Source: Sphingopyxis sp. H073
GTDB taxonomy: Bacteria; Pseudomonadota; Alphaproteobacteria; Sphingomonadales; Sphingomonadaceae
Assembly (NCBI RefSeq): GCF_001468395.1
Contig: NZ_LNSG01000002.1
Span: 487,641 to 551,640, forward strand
Reading direction: 5' to 3'
DNA length: 64,000 nt
Part shown: positions 7,850-18,921 of the stretch, piece after piece
Position numbering within the stretch: position 1 is the stretch's first letter
Layout of the letters: each line of letters begins with the position of its first letter
Position numbers and translations under genes: made by a program
Notes under the pieces: generated by a model
Databases searched by the model: none
What the model was told of the DNA's origin: nothing
What the model saw: the letters and a program-made list of their open reading frames with translations, nothing else

Positions 7850-8875
7850 GTGGCCCGAACCGATCGTTGGAAGCTGCTGACTTTGCTCGCCTTTACATCG
7901 ACGTTGACCGCGTGCGCCGGAATGCAGGCACCCGCCATCTCCGGGCTGCCGCCGGTGCAGGTCGCCGCGGGCGGCGAGACCGCGCCGGTCGGAACGGGCA
8001 AAGCCGACGCGGCCGACGATCCGGCGATCTGGATCGATCCCGCGAACCCCAACCGCGCGCTGATCGTCGCGACCGACAAGAAGGCCGGGCTTCACGTCTA
8101 TGACCTGGCGGGCAAGGACATCGCCTTCGCGCAGGCGGGGCTCGTCAACAATGTCGACGTCGCGGGCAACATCATCGTCGCAAGCGACCGCAACGACGGG
8201 GTAAACGCGCATCTCGCGCTGTTCCGCCTCGACGCCGACAAGCCCGCGATCGTCTCGCTCGGCCGCGCCGCGGCGGGCGTGGGCGAGGCCTATGGCCTTT
8301 GCCTGAAGAAGAGCGCGCCGGGCGAACCGATCACCGCCGCGCTGATCGTCAAGGACGGCACGGTGCGCGTCGGCACGCTGACCGTCGAGGGCACGCCGAC
8401 CTTTGCGGTCCGGTGGGAGTACAAGATCCCGACCCAGTCCGAAGGCTGCGTCTTCGACTGCGACACGCTTTACGTGGGCGAGGAAGACGCCGGCATCTGG
8501 CAACTCGTGCAAAGCGGTACCACCGCCACCGCGCGCCTCGTCGCGCCGGTCGACAACCAGCGCCTGGTCGCCGACGTCGAGGGTCTGGCGACGATCGATC
8601 ACAAGGGCCAGCGCTACCTCATCGCGTCGAGCCAGGGCGACAACGCCTATGCGGTCTTCAAGCTGCCGGGGATGGACTATGTCGGCCGCTTTGCGGTCGC
8701 CGCGGGCCAGTATGGCGCGACGAGCGAGACCGACGGGATCGAGGCGGTCGCGGGCACTTTCGGCCCCGCCTATCCCGATGGCATCTTCCTCGCGCAGGAC
8801 GGCGACAACGCCCCCAAGGCGCAGAATTTCAAGCTTGTGCGCTGGGACCGGATCGCGGCGGCGCTCGGGCTGTAG
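7850..8875 (+). CDS. Beta-propeller phytase, lipoprotein
   Basis: The product hydrolyses phytate to release phosphate, with calcium as cofactor in this family. The N-terminus is a lipoprotein signal with lipobox LTAC (Cys near residue 22). The mature part shows phytase propeller motifs: DDPAIWIDPANPNRALIVATDKK, GLHVYDL, NNVDV, ASDRN, GCVFD, YVGEEDAGIW, DVEGLAT, SSQGDNAYAVF and the closing SETDGIEAV. Length 341 is normal. The GTG start follows AGGGGGAAAT. Being lipid-anchored and divergent from a TonB receptor, it probably acts in the periplasm or at the outer membrane as part of a phosphate-scavenging pair. Confidence 0.92.
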   Translation: MARTDRWKLLTLLAFTSTLTACAGMQAPAISGLPPVQVAAGGETAPVGTGKADAADDPAIWIDPANPNRALIVATDKKAGLHVYDLAGKDIAFAQAGLVNNVDVAGNIIVASDRNDGVNAHLALFRLDADKPAIVSLGRAAAGVGEAYGLCLKKSAPGEPITAALIVKDGTVRVGTLTVEGTPTFAVRWEYKIPTQSEGCVFDCDTLYVGEEDAGIWQLVQSGTTATARLVAPVDNQRLVADVEGLATIDHKGQRYLIASSQGDNAYAVFKLPGMDYVGRFAVAAGQYGATSETDGIEAVAGTFGPAYPDGIFLAQDGDNAPKAQNFKLVRWDRIAAALGL

Positions 8876-8914
8876 CTTCGGACGACACGGACTCTGTGCG
8901 CCTCTACGAAGGCA

Positions 8915-8967
8915 GGGGCGCATCTCCGGTGGGTGCAAGGTAGAACTGGCCGGAGAAGGGTCGCCCC
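8915..8967 (+). ncRNA. Possible structured leader of purH
   Basis: A two-tier stem is visible: outer arms GGGGCG (8915-8920) and CGCCCC (8962-8967), inner arms CTCCGG (8924-8929) and CCGGAG (8950-8955). The inner loop carries GTGGGTGCAAGG. It lies about 105 bases before purH. It does not match the ZTP (pfl) riboswitch consensus as I know it, so it is listed only as a predicted structured leader. Confidence 0.3.
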
Positions 8968-9072
8968 TTCGCCGGGACACGATGCGTTTATCGGCCAACG
9001 CGGCTTGCGATAGCGGGCGCACCCGCCTAGGGCGTCCGCGTCTTTCCTGTCTCGCAAAGGCCGCCTCTTCCC

Positions 9073-10665
<1,593 letters not shown>

Positions 10666-10671
10666 TGTGCC

Positions 10672-10740
10672 TGTTCCCCGGCGAAAGCCGGGGTCCATGT
10701 CGTTCGGTGCCGCATGGATCCCGGCTTTTGCCGGGAAGCA
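10672..10740. repeat. Intergenic palindromic repeat (CCCCGGCGAAAGCCGGGG type)
   Basis: Arms TTCCCCGGCGAAAGCCGGGG and the complementary CCCGGCTTTTGCCGGGAA enclose a middle with its own CATG...CATGG symmetry. It lies seven bases after the purH stop, a position that suits a transcription end. It belongs to the same family as the unit at 5011-5088. Confidence 0.8.
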
Positions 10741-10749
10741 GCTTCGGCG

Positions 10750-10776
10750 CGTCTCGACTTCGCGCGACACGAACGG
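10750..10776. repeat. Single unit of TCTCGACTTCGC repeat
   Basis: GTCTCGACTTCGCGCGACACGAACGG is one half-unit of a second dispersed family; a full paired unit is at 39,881-39,962. It lies in the purH/DedA gap. Confidence 0.6.
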
Positions 10777-10820
10777 CATAGGGAGGCGGTGGTCATCCTG
10801 ACCCGACGACAAGGACCTGC

Positions 10821-11501
10821 ATGACCGCCACCGCCCATCGCCCCGGCCTGATCCAGCGGCTCTACATCTGGACGATGGAGAAATCGGCGCATCCGCACGC
10901 CGAATATTGGCTGGCGCTGGTGTCGTTCGTCGAGGCCAGCTTCTTCCCGATCCCGCCGCACCCGCTGCTCGGGCTGATGTGCCTCGCGAACCCGAGGAAG
11001 GCGGTGCGCTACGCGATCATCTGCACGCTCGCGTCGGTCGCGGGCGGGATGCTCGGCTATTCGATCGGCTATTTCCTCTATGAAAGCGTCGGGCTGTGGC
11101 TGCTCGGGGTGCTCGGGCTCACCGACGCCTTTCCGCCGGCCGCCTGTTATCTGCGCGAATTCGGCGCCGAGATCATCCTGATCAAGGGCGCGACGCCGAT
11201 CCCGTTCAAGCTGCTGACGATCACCGCCGGCTTCATCCACATGAATTTCTGGACTTTCCTGTGGGCGAGCCTCGCCAGCCGGGCTTTTTCGTTCATGCTC
11301 GTCGGAATCCTGTTCCGGCTGTTCGGGGCACCGATCAAGGCGTTCATCGACAAATATCTGATCTGGGTCACCGGCGCCTTCCTCGTCGCCGTGGTCGCGG
11401 GTTTCCTCGCGATCGGCGCGCTGTCGGGCGACGGCAAGGCCAAGGAAGCCGACAAGTGCAGCGGCGCGACCTTGGAGGGTATCGGGCTCGACCGGAAGTA
11501 A
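10821..11501 (+). CDS. DedA/YqaA-family membrane protein, 226 aa
   Basis: Several hydrophobic segments are visible (about residues 30-55, 65-90, 95-112, 150-175 and 185-205). The conserved family part includes [13 protein letters not shown] in a re-entrant loop and [19 protein letters not shown], where the Arg of the DedA F/Y-x-R-[FY]-[IV]-P motif is replaced by Lys-Gly, as in the YqaA branch. DedA relatives act in lipid-carrier flipping or membrane homeostasis; the substrate of this branch is unclear. It is convergent with the VOC gene, leaving one base or so between them. Confidence 0.8.
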   Translation: MTATAHRPGLIQRLYIWTMEKSAHPHAEYWLALVSFVEASFFPIPPHPLLGLMCLANPRKAVRYAIICTLASVAGGMLGYSIGYFLYESVGLWLLGVLGLTDAFPPAACYLREFGAEIILIKGATPIPFKLLTITAGFIHMNFWTFLWASLASRAFSFMLVGILFRLFGAPIKAFIDKYLIWVTGAFLVAVVAGFLAIGALSGDGKAKEADKCSGATLEGIGLDRK

Positions 11502-11504
11502 GGC

Positions 11505-12062
11505 CTATTCGTTCGCCGCCTGGTGCAGCCAATCCGCGTGGCGCGGAGCCTTCTTGGTCAGGCTCCATTCCTCGAGCATCAGCGGCGCGACGCGCTTCAG
11601 CTCGGCATATTGCTCGTCGGTGCCGATGTCGCACGCGAGTTCCACCCGGTGCCCGTTGGGGTCGAAGAAGTAGATCGACTTGAAGATGCCGTGGTGCGTC
11701 GGCCCCAGCACGTCGATGCCGTTCGCGGTCAGATGCGCTTTCGCCGCGACCAGTTCGTCATAGCTGCCGACCTTGAACGCCAGATGCTGGACCCACTTCG
11801 GCGTATTCTCGTCGCGCCCCATGTCGGGCTGGTTCGGCAGCTCGAAAAAGGCCAGGATGTTGCCGTTACCCGCGTCGAGGAAGACGTGCATGTACGGGTC
11901 ATATTCGCCCGTCGAAGGCACATGATCCTCGGCAAAGGCGGTGGTATAGGTCATGCCGAGCATGGCCTCGTACCACTCGACCGTCTCCTTCGCGTCCTTG
12001 CAGCGATAGGCGGCGTGGTGGACGCCGCCCAGTTTGATCGGGCTTTTGGTCGGACTCGTCAT
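11505..12062 (-). CDS. VOC-family protein coupled to hppD, 185 aa
   Basis: This is a vicinal-oxygen-chelate fold protein: [25 protein letters not shown] at the N-terminus (metal-ligand His), VQHLAFKV in the middle and [15 protein letters not shown] (C-terminal Glu ligand) near residue 145. It could be a ring-cleavage dioxygenase or glyoxalase. The ATG at 12,062 overlaps the hppD stop in ATGA, so translation is coupled to hppD and a role in tyrosine or homogentisate breakdown is likely. The exact reaction cannot be told from sequence. Confidence 0.82.
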   Translation of the reverse strand: MTSPTKSPIKLGGVHHAAYRCKDAKETVEWYEAMLGMTYTTAFAEDHVPSTGEYDPYMHVFLDAGNGNILAFFELPNQPDMGRDENTPKWVQHLAFKVGSYDELVAAKAHLTANGIDVLGPTHHGIFKSIYFFDPNGHRVELACDIGTDEQYAELKRVAPLMLEEWSLTKKAPRHADWLHQAANE

Positions 12063-13147
12063 TCGGCGGGTTCCTCGACGTTGAGCGCGCCGCGACGGAT
12101 CTGGTCCATTTCCATCGATTTGAACAGCGCGGTGAAATTGCCCTCGCCGAAACCCTCGTCCTTCTTGCGCTGGATGAATTCGAAGAAGACCGGGCCGATG
12201 ACGGTCTGGCCGAAGATCTGGAGGAGCAGGCGCGGGTCGCCGTCCTGGGTCGATCCGTCGAGCAGGATGCCGCGCGACTGGAGTTCCTCGACCGGCTCGC
12301 CATGACCCGGCAGGCGGTCGGCCAGCATCTCGTAATAGGTCGCGGGGGGTGCCGGAGCGAACGGGTTGCCGAGGGCCTTGAGCTTGTCCCACGCCGCGTA
12401 AAGGTCGTCGCACGCGAACGCGATATGCTGGATGCCCTCGCCATTATAGGCGCGCAGATATTCCTCGATCTGGCCGCCGCCGCCCGCGCCCTCTTCGTTG
12501 AGCGGGATGCGGATCTTGCCGTCGGGGGCGGTCATCGCCTTCGAGGTCAGGCCGGTATATTCGCCCTTGATGTCGAAATAACGGATTTCGCGGAAGCCCG
12601 CGATGCGCTCATAGAAGGCGGCCCAATGCGCCATGCGGCCGCCGTAAACATTGTGGGTCAGGTGATCGATCACCTTCAGCCCGGCGCCCTCGGGATGACG
12701 ATCGACACCCTCCTCATAGACGAAATCAATGTCGTAAATGCTGAGGTCGTCGCCATACCGGTCGATGAGGTAGATGATCGAGCCGCCGATGCCGCGAATC
12801 GCGGGCAGGCGAAGCTCCATCGGTCCGGTCTTGCCCTCAACGGGCTCGGCGCCCCGCGCGATGGCTTCTTCATAGGCCTTTGCGGCGTCGCGCACGCGCC
12901 AGCCCATGCCGCATGCCGACGGACCATGTTCGGCGGCGAAATAGGCTGCGGGCGATTTCGGCTCGTAATTGGCGATCAGATTGATGCCGCCCTGCCGCCA
13001 CAGCTGGACATCCTTGGAGCGGTGGCGCGCGATCAGCGTGAAGCCCATGCGTTCGAAAACGGGCTCGAGAATGCCCTTCTCGGGCGCCGAGAATTCGACG
13101 AACTCGAAGCCATCGAGGCCCAGCGGGTTTTCGAACAGGTCGGCCAT
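12059..13147 (-). CDS. hppD: 4-hydroxyphenylpyruvate dioxygenase
   Basis: This non-haem iron enzyme converts 4-hydroxyphenylpyruvate to homogentisate in tyrosine degradation. The three iron ligands sit in [10 protein letters not shown] (His), [11 protein letters not shown] (His) and [10 protein letters not shown] (Glu), and the C-terminal gating helix region [18 protein letters not shown] is complete. The start at 13,147 follows GAGGGACTGACC; an upstream TTG at 13,171 lies inside the palindromic operator and is unlikely. Length is 362 residues, normal for the family. It leads a two-gene operon with the VOC protein. Confidence 0.95.
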   Translation of the reverse strand: MADLFENPLGLDGFEFVEFSAPEKGILEPVFERMGFTLIARHRSKDVQLWRQGGINLIANYEPKSPAAYFAAEHGPSACGMGWRVRDAAKAYEEAIARGAEPVEGKTGPMELRLPAIRGIGGSIIYLIDRYGDDLSIYDIDFVYEEGVDRHPEGAGLKVIDHLTHNVYGGRMAHWAAFYERIAGFREIRYFDIKGEYTGLTSKAMTAPDGKIRIPLNEEGAGGGGQIEEYLRAYNGEGIQHIAFACDDLYAAWDKLKALGNPFAPAPPATYYEMLADRLPGHGEPVEELQSRGILLDGSTQDGDPRLLLQIFGQTVIGPVFFEFIQRKKDEGFGEGNFTALFKSMEMDQIRRGALNVEEPAE

Positions 13148-13162
13148 GGTCAGTCCCTCATA

Positions 13163-13182
13163 TAGTTTCAATTGAAACTATT
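13163..13182. promoter_or_regulatory. 20-bp perfect palindrome, operator of hppD
   Basis: ATAGTTTCAATTGAAACTAT is a perfect 20-base palindrome centred 25 bases before the hppD start codon. The position suits repressor binding across the promoter. Palindromes with TTGAAACTAT half-sites are known for MarR-type regulators of aromatic catabolism, but no regulator gene lies beside it here. Confidence 0.65.
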
Positions 13183-13204
13183 ATCGCCATATCGCCCCGG
13201 CAAG

Positions 13205-13723
13205 TCAAGGCTGGGCCGATGCCGGCCCATCATAGGTGAAGCCACCTCGCTGCCTCACACGCGGGCCGATCTGGGCGGCCTGCCCGATCCGTATCTGGAC
13301 CTGGTAATAATATTTGTCGGTCGGCTTTCCACTGTCATCGAAAAAGGCGATCTTCACCCGCTGCGCGACGCCACGCACCATGATTGTCCGGCCCTTGAAG
13401 CGTTTCTCCGCCGCCGCCAGCCCCTCGCCTTCGGCGAGCTCTGCCATCACCGCTGCGGGGATTGCGATGGTAAGGCAGTTGCGGTCGCGATAATCGGTTT
13501 CGGAATTGAGGTAGTAGATACCCTTCTGCTCGCCAACCGCTTTCACTTCCATCCGGAAGGTGCCGGCGATCCCGGCTTTCGGCGCCAGATAGGAGGCATA
13601 GGTCACCGCCTCGACCGGCGAGATGCAATCGTCGCTGCAAGTGATCGGCCGCGGCGCAGTCGTCACCGGGGGCGGAACCTTGGCGACGGGATTGGCGGCC
13701 AGCAACAGGGTCGCAAGAAACAT
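13205..13723 (-). CDS. Hypothetical secreted protein, 172 aa
   Basis: A short hydrophobic start (MFLATLLLAANPVAK) suggests export. The mature part contains two close cysteines (ITCSDDCISP, about residues 29-33), a central region TFRMEVKAVGEQKGIYYLNSE resembling an OB-like or SH3-like beta domain, and a Cys at RNCLTI. GGAGGAAGAG precedes the ATG. I do not recognise a named family. It stands between hppD and the ABC-F gene, with an 87-base gap to the latter that holds nothing clear. Confidence 0.65.
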   Translation of the reverse strand: MFLATLLLAANPVAKVPPPVTTAPRPITCSDDCISPVEAVTYASYLAPKAGIAGTFRMEVKAVGEQKGIYYLNSETDYRDRNCLTIAIPAAVMAELAEGEGLAAAEKRFKGRTIMVRGVAQRVKIAFFDDSGKPTDKYYYQVQIRIGQAAQIGPRVRQRGGFTYDGPASAQP

Positions 13724-13810
13724 CGGGGCTCTTCCTCCATGATTCGATCCCGGAACGGACCGTCATCGTCGTCCGTCCCGCGATCCAGAGCAATCCCCCA
13801 AAGGATCCGA

Positions 13811-15694
13811 TCAGGCCGCCGCCGTCTCGATCGCCTCGAGCGCTTCCATCCATGCCGCCTCGACGCCTTCCAGCTCAGACGCGAGCTTGCCGCGGCGCTG
13901 CGACAGGTCGCCCATCGTCAGCTTCGCGAGCGCGGGTTCGGCACTCGCGGGGTCGAACATCGCGCGGTCGATCGCGCTGATCTGCTGCGCGAGCTTTGCG
14001 GCGCGCGCCTCATGGTCCTTCGCGGTCTTGCGCAGCACCGCCTGCGCCTCGCGAGCCTTCGCGGCTTCCTGCCGCGCAGACTTGGCGTCCTTCGATCTGG
14101 TGGCGGGCTTCGCATCGTCGTTCGCGGCGCTCTTGCCGAGGATGTAGGCGACATAATCGTCCATGCTGCCGTCGAAATCGCGCGCGGTGCCATTGTCGAC
14201 GAGTACCAGCCGGTCGGCGCTAAGCTCGAGCATGTGCCGGTCGTGGCTGACGATCAGCACCGCGCCGTCGAAGCCGTTGAGCGCCTGCACCAGCGCCTCG
14301 CGCGCATCGACGTCGAGGTGGTTGGTCGGCTCGTCGAGGATCAGGAGGTGCGGCGCCTCGCGCGTGATCAGCGCGAGCGCGAGCCGCGCGCGTTCGCCGC
14401 CCGACAGCTTGCCGACTTCCGTCGTCGCCTTGTTGCCGGTGAAGCCGAAGCGCCCCAATTGCGCGCGCACCGCGCCCGGGGTCTTGCCCGCCATCACGCG
14501 CGTCATATGGCCGAGCGGCGTGTCCGAGCCGTCGAGTTCCTCGACCTGATATTGGGTGAAATAGCCGACGCGCATCTTGCCGGCGAAGGCCATCGCGCCA
14601 TCCTCGGGCTTCAATTGCGCCGCGAGCAGGCGCGCGAGCGTCGTCTTGCCATTGCCGTTGCGGCCGAGCAGCGCGATGCGGTCGTCGGGATCGATGCGGA
14701 GGTTGAGGCGCGAGAGCACCGGATTACCCGGCGCATAGCCGACGCTCGCGAGGTCGAGCGTGATCAGCGGCGGCTTCAGCTCGTCGCCGGGGCTCGGGAA
14801 GTCGAAGACGAGGCTCGGGTCCTCGGCGATCGACGCGATCGGCTGCATCCGGGCAAGCTGCTTCGCACGCGACTGCGCCTGTTTCGCGGTCGAGGCGCGC
14901 GCGCTGTTGCGCGCGACATAGTCCTGCAGCTTCGCACGCTGCGCGTCCTGCGCGGCCTTCGCCGCCGCTAGCTGCGCCGCGCGCTCGGCGCGCTGGCGCT
15001 CGAACGCGTCATAGCCGCCGGCGTAGAGCGTCACCTTGCCGCCTTCGAGATGCAGGATATGGTCGACGACATTGTTGAGCAGGTCGCGCTCGTGGCTGAT
15101 CACGACGAGCTGCCCCGGATAGGCGCGCAGAAAGCTTTCGAGCCACATCGTCGCTTCGAGATCGAGGTGGTTCGACGGCTCGTCGAGCAGCAGCAGGTCG
15201 GGGTTCGAGAAGAGCAAGGCGGCGAGCGCGACGCGCATCTTCCAGCCGCCCGAAAAGCTGTCGAGCGGCTGGCCTTGCATCTCCTCGTCGAAGCCGAGCC
15301 CGATCAGGATACGCGCGGCGCGTGCCGGCGCGGTATAGGCGTCGATCGCGATCAGCCGCTCGTGGATATCGGCGAGCTTGTCGGGATCGGTTTCGATTTC
15401 CGAGGCGGCCAATAATTCGGCGCGCTCGGTGTCGGCGGCGAGCACGGTCTCGAACGGCGTCGCCGTCCCGCTCGGCGCTTCCTGCGCGATATAGCCGACG
15501 CGCGTGCGGCGCGGCATTTCGATGCCGCCCTCGTCGGCTTCGAGTTGGCCGATCATCACCTTCATCAGCGTCGACTTGCCCGCGCCGTTGCGCCCGATCA
15601 GCCCGACGCGGCTCTTCGGCGGCAGGCTCGCGCTCGCGCGGTCGAGGATGGTGCGCCCGCCGAGGCGCACGGTTAGGCCGTTGATCGTCAGCAT
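13811..15694 (-). CDS. ABC-F family ATPase, 627 aa
   Basis: Two ATP-binding cassettes lie on one soluble chain. The first has Walker [10 protein letters not shown], signature FSGGWKMR and Walker [13 protein letters not shown]; the second has [20 protein letters not shown] and [13 protein letters not shown] charged linker ([24 protein letters not shown]) between them is the P-site tRNA interaction motif of ABC-F proteins, and the tail is a coiled coil rich in Lys/Glu/Ala (about 540-627), as in Uup and YheS. These proteins bind the ribosome. The start at 15,694 (MLTINGLTV) is the natural beginning of the first cassette; longer in-frame starts overlap the divergent VOC gene. Confidence 0.92.
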   Translation of the reverse strand: MLTINGLTVRLGGRTILDRASASLPPKSRVGLIGRNGAGKSTLMKVMIGQLEADEGGIEMPRRTRVGYIAQEAPSGTATPFETVLAADTERAELLAASEIETDPDKLADIHERLIAIDAYTAPARAARILIGLGFDEEMQGQPLDSFSGGWKMRVALAALLFSNPDLLLLDEPSNHLDLEATMWLESFLRAYPGQLVVISHERDLLNNVVDHILHLEGGKVTLYAGGYDAFERQRAERAAQLAAAKAAQDAQRAKLQDYVARNSARASTAKQAQSRAKQLARMQPIASIAEDPSLVFDFPSPGDELKPPLITLDLASVGYAPGNPVLSRLNLRIDPDDRIALLGRNGNGKTTLARLLAAQLKPEDGAMAFAGKMRVGYFTQYQVEELDGSDTPLGHMTRVMAGKTPGAVRAQLGRFGFTGNKATTEVGKLSGGERARLALALITREAPHLLILDEPTNHLDVDAREALVQALNGFDGAVLIVSHDRHMLELSADRLVLVDNGTARDFDGSMDDYVAYILGKSAANDDAKPATRSKDAKSARQEAAKAREAQAVLRKTAKDHEARAAKLAQQISAIDRAMFDPASAEPALAKLTMGDLSQRRGKLASELEGVEAAWMEALEAIETAAA

Positions 15695-15776
15695 GGGCGC
15701 GGCGCCTAGCATGATGCGCCCGAAAGCCCAAGCCCGACGCTGGCATTTCGGCGCACGGCACGCCACAAGCGACCGC

Positions 15777-16199
15777 ATGAGCAACCTCGCCCCCTTCCAC
15801 ATCGCCTTTCCCGTCGAAGATCTCGCCGCCGCGCGCCATTTCTACGGCACGGTGATGGGCTGCCCCGAGGGGCGCAGCGCCGCGGACTGGATCGACTTCA
15901 ACCTCTATGGCCACCAGATCGTCGCGCACCGCGTCGAACGGCGCGCGGCGGTCGCGGGGCACAATCCGGTCGACGGGCATGAGGTGCCGGTGCCGCATTT
16001 CGGGGTCGTGCTGCCGCCCGCCGACTGGCAGGCGCTTGCCGACCGGCTGAAAGGCCATGGCGTCGAATTCGTCATCGAACCGCACACGCGCTTTGCCGGC
16101 CAGCCGGGCGAACAATCGACGATGTTCTTCCTCGACCCGGCGGGCAATGCGCTGGAGTTCAAGGCCTTCGCCGACGTTGGACAGTTGTTCGCCAGATAG
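15777..16199 (+). CDS. VOC-family protein, 140 aa
   Basis: This is a small glyoxalase-fold protein: [26 protein letters not shown] at the start, HFGVVLP in the middle and [18 protein letters not shown] at the end, so the His and Glu metal positions are present. Length is typical for the dimeric single-domain class. It is divergent from the ABC-F gene and converges on the efflux operon. Its substrate is not predictable. Confidence 0.82.
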   Translation: MSNLAPFHIAFPVEDLAAARHFYGTVMGCPEGRSAADWIDFNLYGHQIVAHRVERRAAVAGHNPVDGHEVPVPHFGVVLPPADWQALADRLKGHGVEFVIEPHTRFAGQPGEQSTMFFLDPAGNALEFKAFADVGQLFAR

Positions 16200-16202
16200 C
16201 GG

Positions 16203-17750
16203 CTAGTGCCCGCCGCCCATCGATATCTGCTTCGGGCGCGGTGCGAACCACACCGCTATCGCGGCCAGCACGAATACCACCGCCGCCGCGAGGAACAGGT
16301 GCAGCACGCCGAGCGTCGAGGCCTGGACATCGACGAGGCGCTCGATCGCGGCCCGCGCCTGCTCGAGCGTGAGCCCGGCATTCTGCAGCGAGGTCATCGC
16401 CGCCTCGGGATTGTTCAGCGACGACACGAGCTCGGAGCGCGAGGTGCGGCTGGCATCGTCCCACGCGGTCGTTGCGACCGCGGTCCCGATCGCCCCGCAC
16501 AGCGTGCGCAGGAAGCTCATCAACCCGGCGGCCGACGTCTGGTGTTGCGCGGGCACAGAGCTCAGCGCGAGCGCGGTGAGTCCGACGAAGAAGAAGGGCA
16601 TGCCCATCCCCTGCAATATGTGCGGTAGCGCCAGCGTCCAGTAACCGACATCGGCGTTCCAGCTCGCCCGCAGAATCGACATGAGCGCCATCCAGAGGAT
16701 ACCTCCCGAGATGGTGATGCGGACATCGACCTTCGTCATCAGGCCCGCCGCGACCGGCGACAGCAGGACGGCGAACACGCCGAGCCAGGCAACGATGAAG
16801 CCGGTCTCGGTCGCCGTATAACCCGCGACCTGCTGGAGCCATAAGGGCGTCAGCACGACCTGCGCAAAGAAGGCGCCGAAGCCGAGCGAGATCGCCATGG
16901 TCGCGAAGGTAAAGCCGCGGAAGCGGAAGATGCGCAGGTTGACGACCGGATTGGCGTCGGTGAGCTCCCAGATCACGAAGGCGGCGAAGCTGATCGCGGC
17001 GACGATTGCGAGCCCGACGATCCACGTCGATTCGAACCAGTCATGCTCGCGCCCGGTGTCGAGCATGATCTGGAACGCCCCGACCGACATGACGAGCAGG
17101 ATCAGGCCGATGACGTCGATCCGCGCCTTTGCGCGCTTCGTCTCGAACGGCGTGAGCAAGGTGAAGACGCCGAATGCGCAGATCGCAACGACCGGCAGGT
17201 TGATGAAAAAGATCCAAGGCCAGGTCCAGTTGTCGCTGATCGTGCCGCCGAGGATCGGACCGAGGATCGGCGCGGTGGTCGTCGTCATCGCCCAGATTGC
17301 AAGGCCGACGCCGGCCTTTTCCTTGGGAAAGATACGCAGCAACAGGATCTGCGACAGCGGCATCAAGGGTCCGCCCGACAGCCCCTGCAGCACGCGGAAG
17401 AGCACCAGCGCGTCGAGCGTGCGCGAAACGCCGCACAGGAAGGAGAAAATGCCAAAGCCGACGATCGAGACCATGAACCATCGCACCGTGCCGAACCGCA
17501 TCGCGAGCCAGCCGGTCAGCGGTACGCTGATCGCGTCGGCGACCGCATAGCTGGTGATCACCCATGTCCCCTGCGTCGGCGACACCGCAAGGCCGCCCGC
17601 GATATGCGGGACCGAGACATTGGCGATCGTCGTGTCGAGCACGACGACGAAATTGGCGAGCGCGAGCGCGAAGGCTGCGACGATGAGCCGCACGCCGGTC
17701 AGCGGTTGCGGTTCGGCCGGAATGGCGGATACGGCGGCGGCGCTGGCCAT
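16203..17750 (-). CDS. emrB: DHA2-family (EmrB/QacA) drug exporter, 515 aa
   Basis: This is a 14-helix major facilitator transporter. Visible markers are VVLDTTIANVSVPHIAG (motif D1, helix 1), WVITSYAVADAISVPLTGWLAMRFGT (motif A), RVLQGLSGGPLMPLSQ and LGPILGGTISDNWTWPWIFFINLP (motif C). The C-terminal loop before the last helix is long, as in EmrB. It is the last gene of a three-gene operon (outer membrane factor, membrane fusion protein, transporter) and would pump hydrophobic drugs or uncouplers straight out of the cell. Confidence 0.92.
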   Translation of the reverse strand: MASAAAVSAIPAEPQPLTGVRLIVAAFALALANFVVVLDTTIANVSVPHIAGGLAVSPTQGTWVITSYAVADAISVPLTGWLAMRFGTVRWFMVSIVGFGIFSFLCGVSRTLDALVLFRVLQGLSGGPLMPLSQILLLRIFPKEKAGVGLAIWAMTTTTAPILGPILGGTISDNWTWPWIFFINLPVVAICAFGVFTLLTPFETKRAKARIDVIGLILLVMSVGAFQIMLDTGREHDWFESTWIVGLAIVAAISFAAFVIWELTDANPVVNLRIFRFRGFTFATMAISLGFGAFFAQVVLTPLWLQQVAGYTATETGFIVAWLGVFAVLLSPVAAGLMTKVDVRITISGGILWMALMSILRASWNADVGYWTLALPHILQGMGMPFFFVGLTALALSSVPAQHQTSAAGLMSFLRTLCGAIGTAVATTAWDDASRTSRSELVSSLNNPEAAMTSLQNAGLTLEQARAAIERLVDVQASTLGVLHLFLAAAVVFVLAAIAVWFAPRPKQISMGGGH

Positions 17751-17757
17751 GCTCAGC

Positions 17758-18921
17758 TCATTTCCCGCGCGTGTCGATCACTGCTTCCATCGACAGCCCG
17801 ACGCGCAGCGGATGCTCTTTCAGATCGCGGGGGTCGATCGCGATGCGCACCGGCAGGCGCTGCACCACCTTGACCCAGTTGCCGGTCGCGTTCTGCGCCG
17901 GGATCAGCGCGAAGGCCGCGCCGGTGCCGCCCGCGATGCCGATCACCTTGCCGCGATAGACGACATCGCCGCCATAATAGTCCGAGGTGAGCTCGACCGG
18001 CTGGCCGATGCGGATGCGCCTGAACTGGCTTTCCTTGAAATTCGCGTCGACATAGGCGGTCGCGACAGGGACGATCACCATGATCGGCGCGCCCGCGGCG
18101 ATCCGCTGGCCGACCTGCACCTGCTTGTTGGTGACGACGCCGTCGACCGGCGCGCGGATCACGGTGCGCGCGAGGTCGAGCTCGGCCTTCTCCAGCCGCG
18201 CCTGCGCTGCGGCGACGTCGGGGGCGGTGTCGATCGTCGTGCCGCGCACCACCGCTTCGGCGGCGCCGAGATCGCCGCTCGCCGAACCACGCGTTGCTTC
18301 GGCCGAGGAAATTCCCGCCGCCGCAAGGTCGCGCGCAGCGATTGCCGAGGCGAGCGCGGTGCGCGCGGTCGTCAGTTCCTCGGCGGAGACCGCGCCGGTC
18401 CCCGCGATGCTTTCGCGCCGCGCCAGTTCGGCGCGCGCCTTGGCAACCGCCGCGTCGGCGTCGCGAAGCCGCGCCCGCGCCTGCGCGATATCGGCGCCGC
18501 GCGCGGCGACGCGCGAGCGCGCCGCATCGGCGGTCGCGCTCGCCTGGCCATAGCGTTGGCGCGCCTGGCGCAGCGCGGCCTCGGCATCGGCGACCGCAAT
18601 CCGCTGGTCGGCATCGTCGAGGATGACGAGGATGTCGCCCTTTTTAACCACCTGCGTGCCGCTAACGCGGACATCCTTGACCGGGCCCGCGACGAGTGCG
18701 GTCACCGTCGCCGAATCGGCGCCGACATAGGCGTTGTCGGTCGACACGCGTCCCGCCTGCGTCAGGAAATACCAGAGGCCCCAGATCGCCGCGATCGACA
18801 CGACGGCGATTGCGAGGATGCGGAGCAGGCGCGCGCGCTTCGCGGTGCGCGTGGCCGCCGCTTCGGCGCTTTCTTCGGCGGTTTCGGGGGTCGGCGCAGC
18901 CGTATCGTCGGCCATCGTCAT
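17758..18921 (-). CDS. emrA: EmrA-type membrane fusion protein, 387 aa
   Basis: A short cytoplasmic Ala/Glu-rich tail precedes one membrane helix (about residues 32-52, LLRILAIAVVSIAAIWGLWYFL). Then come a biotinyl-lipoyl half-motif (VSTDNAYVGADSATVTALVAGPVKDV), a long Ala/Arg-rich coiled coil (about 105-210), the second half-motif (TVIRAPVDGVVTNKQVQVGQ) and a beta-barrel domain. It bridges the EmrB-like pump and the outer membrane factor. The start overlaps the preceding gene's stop in ATGA. A second in-frame ATG is two codons in. Confidence 0.92.
   Translation of the reverse strand: MTMADDTAAPTPETAEESAEAAATRTAKRARLLRILAIAVVSIAAIWGLWYFLTQAGRVSTDNAYVGADSATVTALVAGPVKDVRVSGTQVVKKGDILVILDDADQRIAVADAEAALRQARQRYGQASATADAARSRVAARGADIAQARARLRDADAAVAKARAELARRESIAGTGAVSAEELTTARTALASAIAARDLAAAGISSAEATRGSASGDLGAAEAVVRGTTIDTAPDVAAAQARLEKAELDLARTVIRAPVDGVVTNKQVQVGQRIAAGAPIMVIVPVATAYVDANFKESQFRRIRIGQPVELTSDYYGGDVVYRGKVIGIAGGTGAAFALIPAQNATGNWVKVVQRLPVRIAIDPRDLKEHPLRVGLSMEAVIDTRGK

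Noticed and set aside
8913..8970. ZTP (pfl) riboswitch before purH
   Set aside because: The conserved pfl blocks as I know them are not present; only a generic nested stem is seen.
13172..14971. 599-codon plus-strand frame opposite the ABC-F gene
   Set aside because: The minus strand carries both Walker motifs and signatures; this frame is only its complement.
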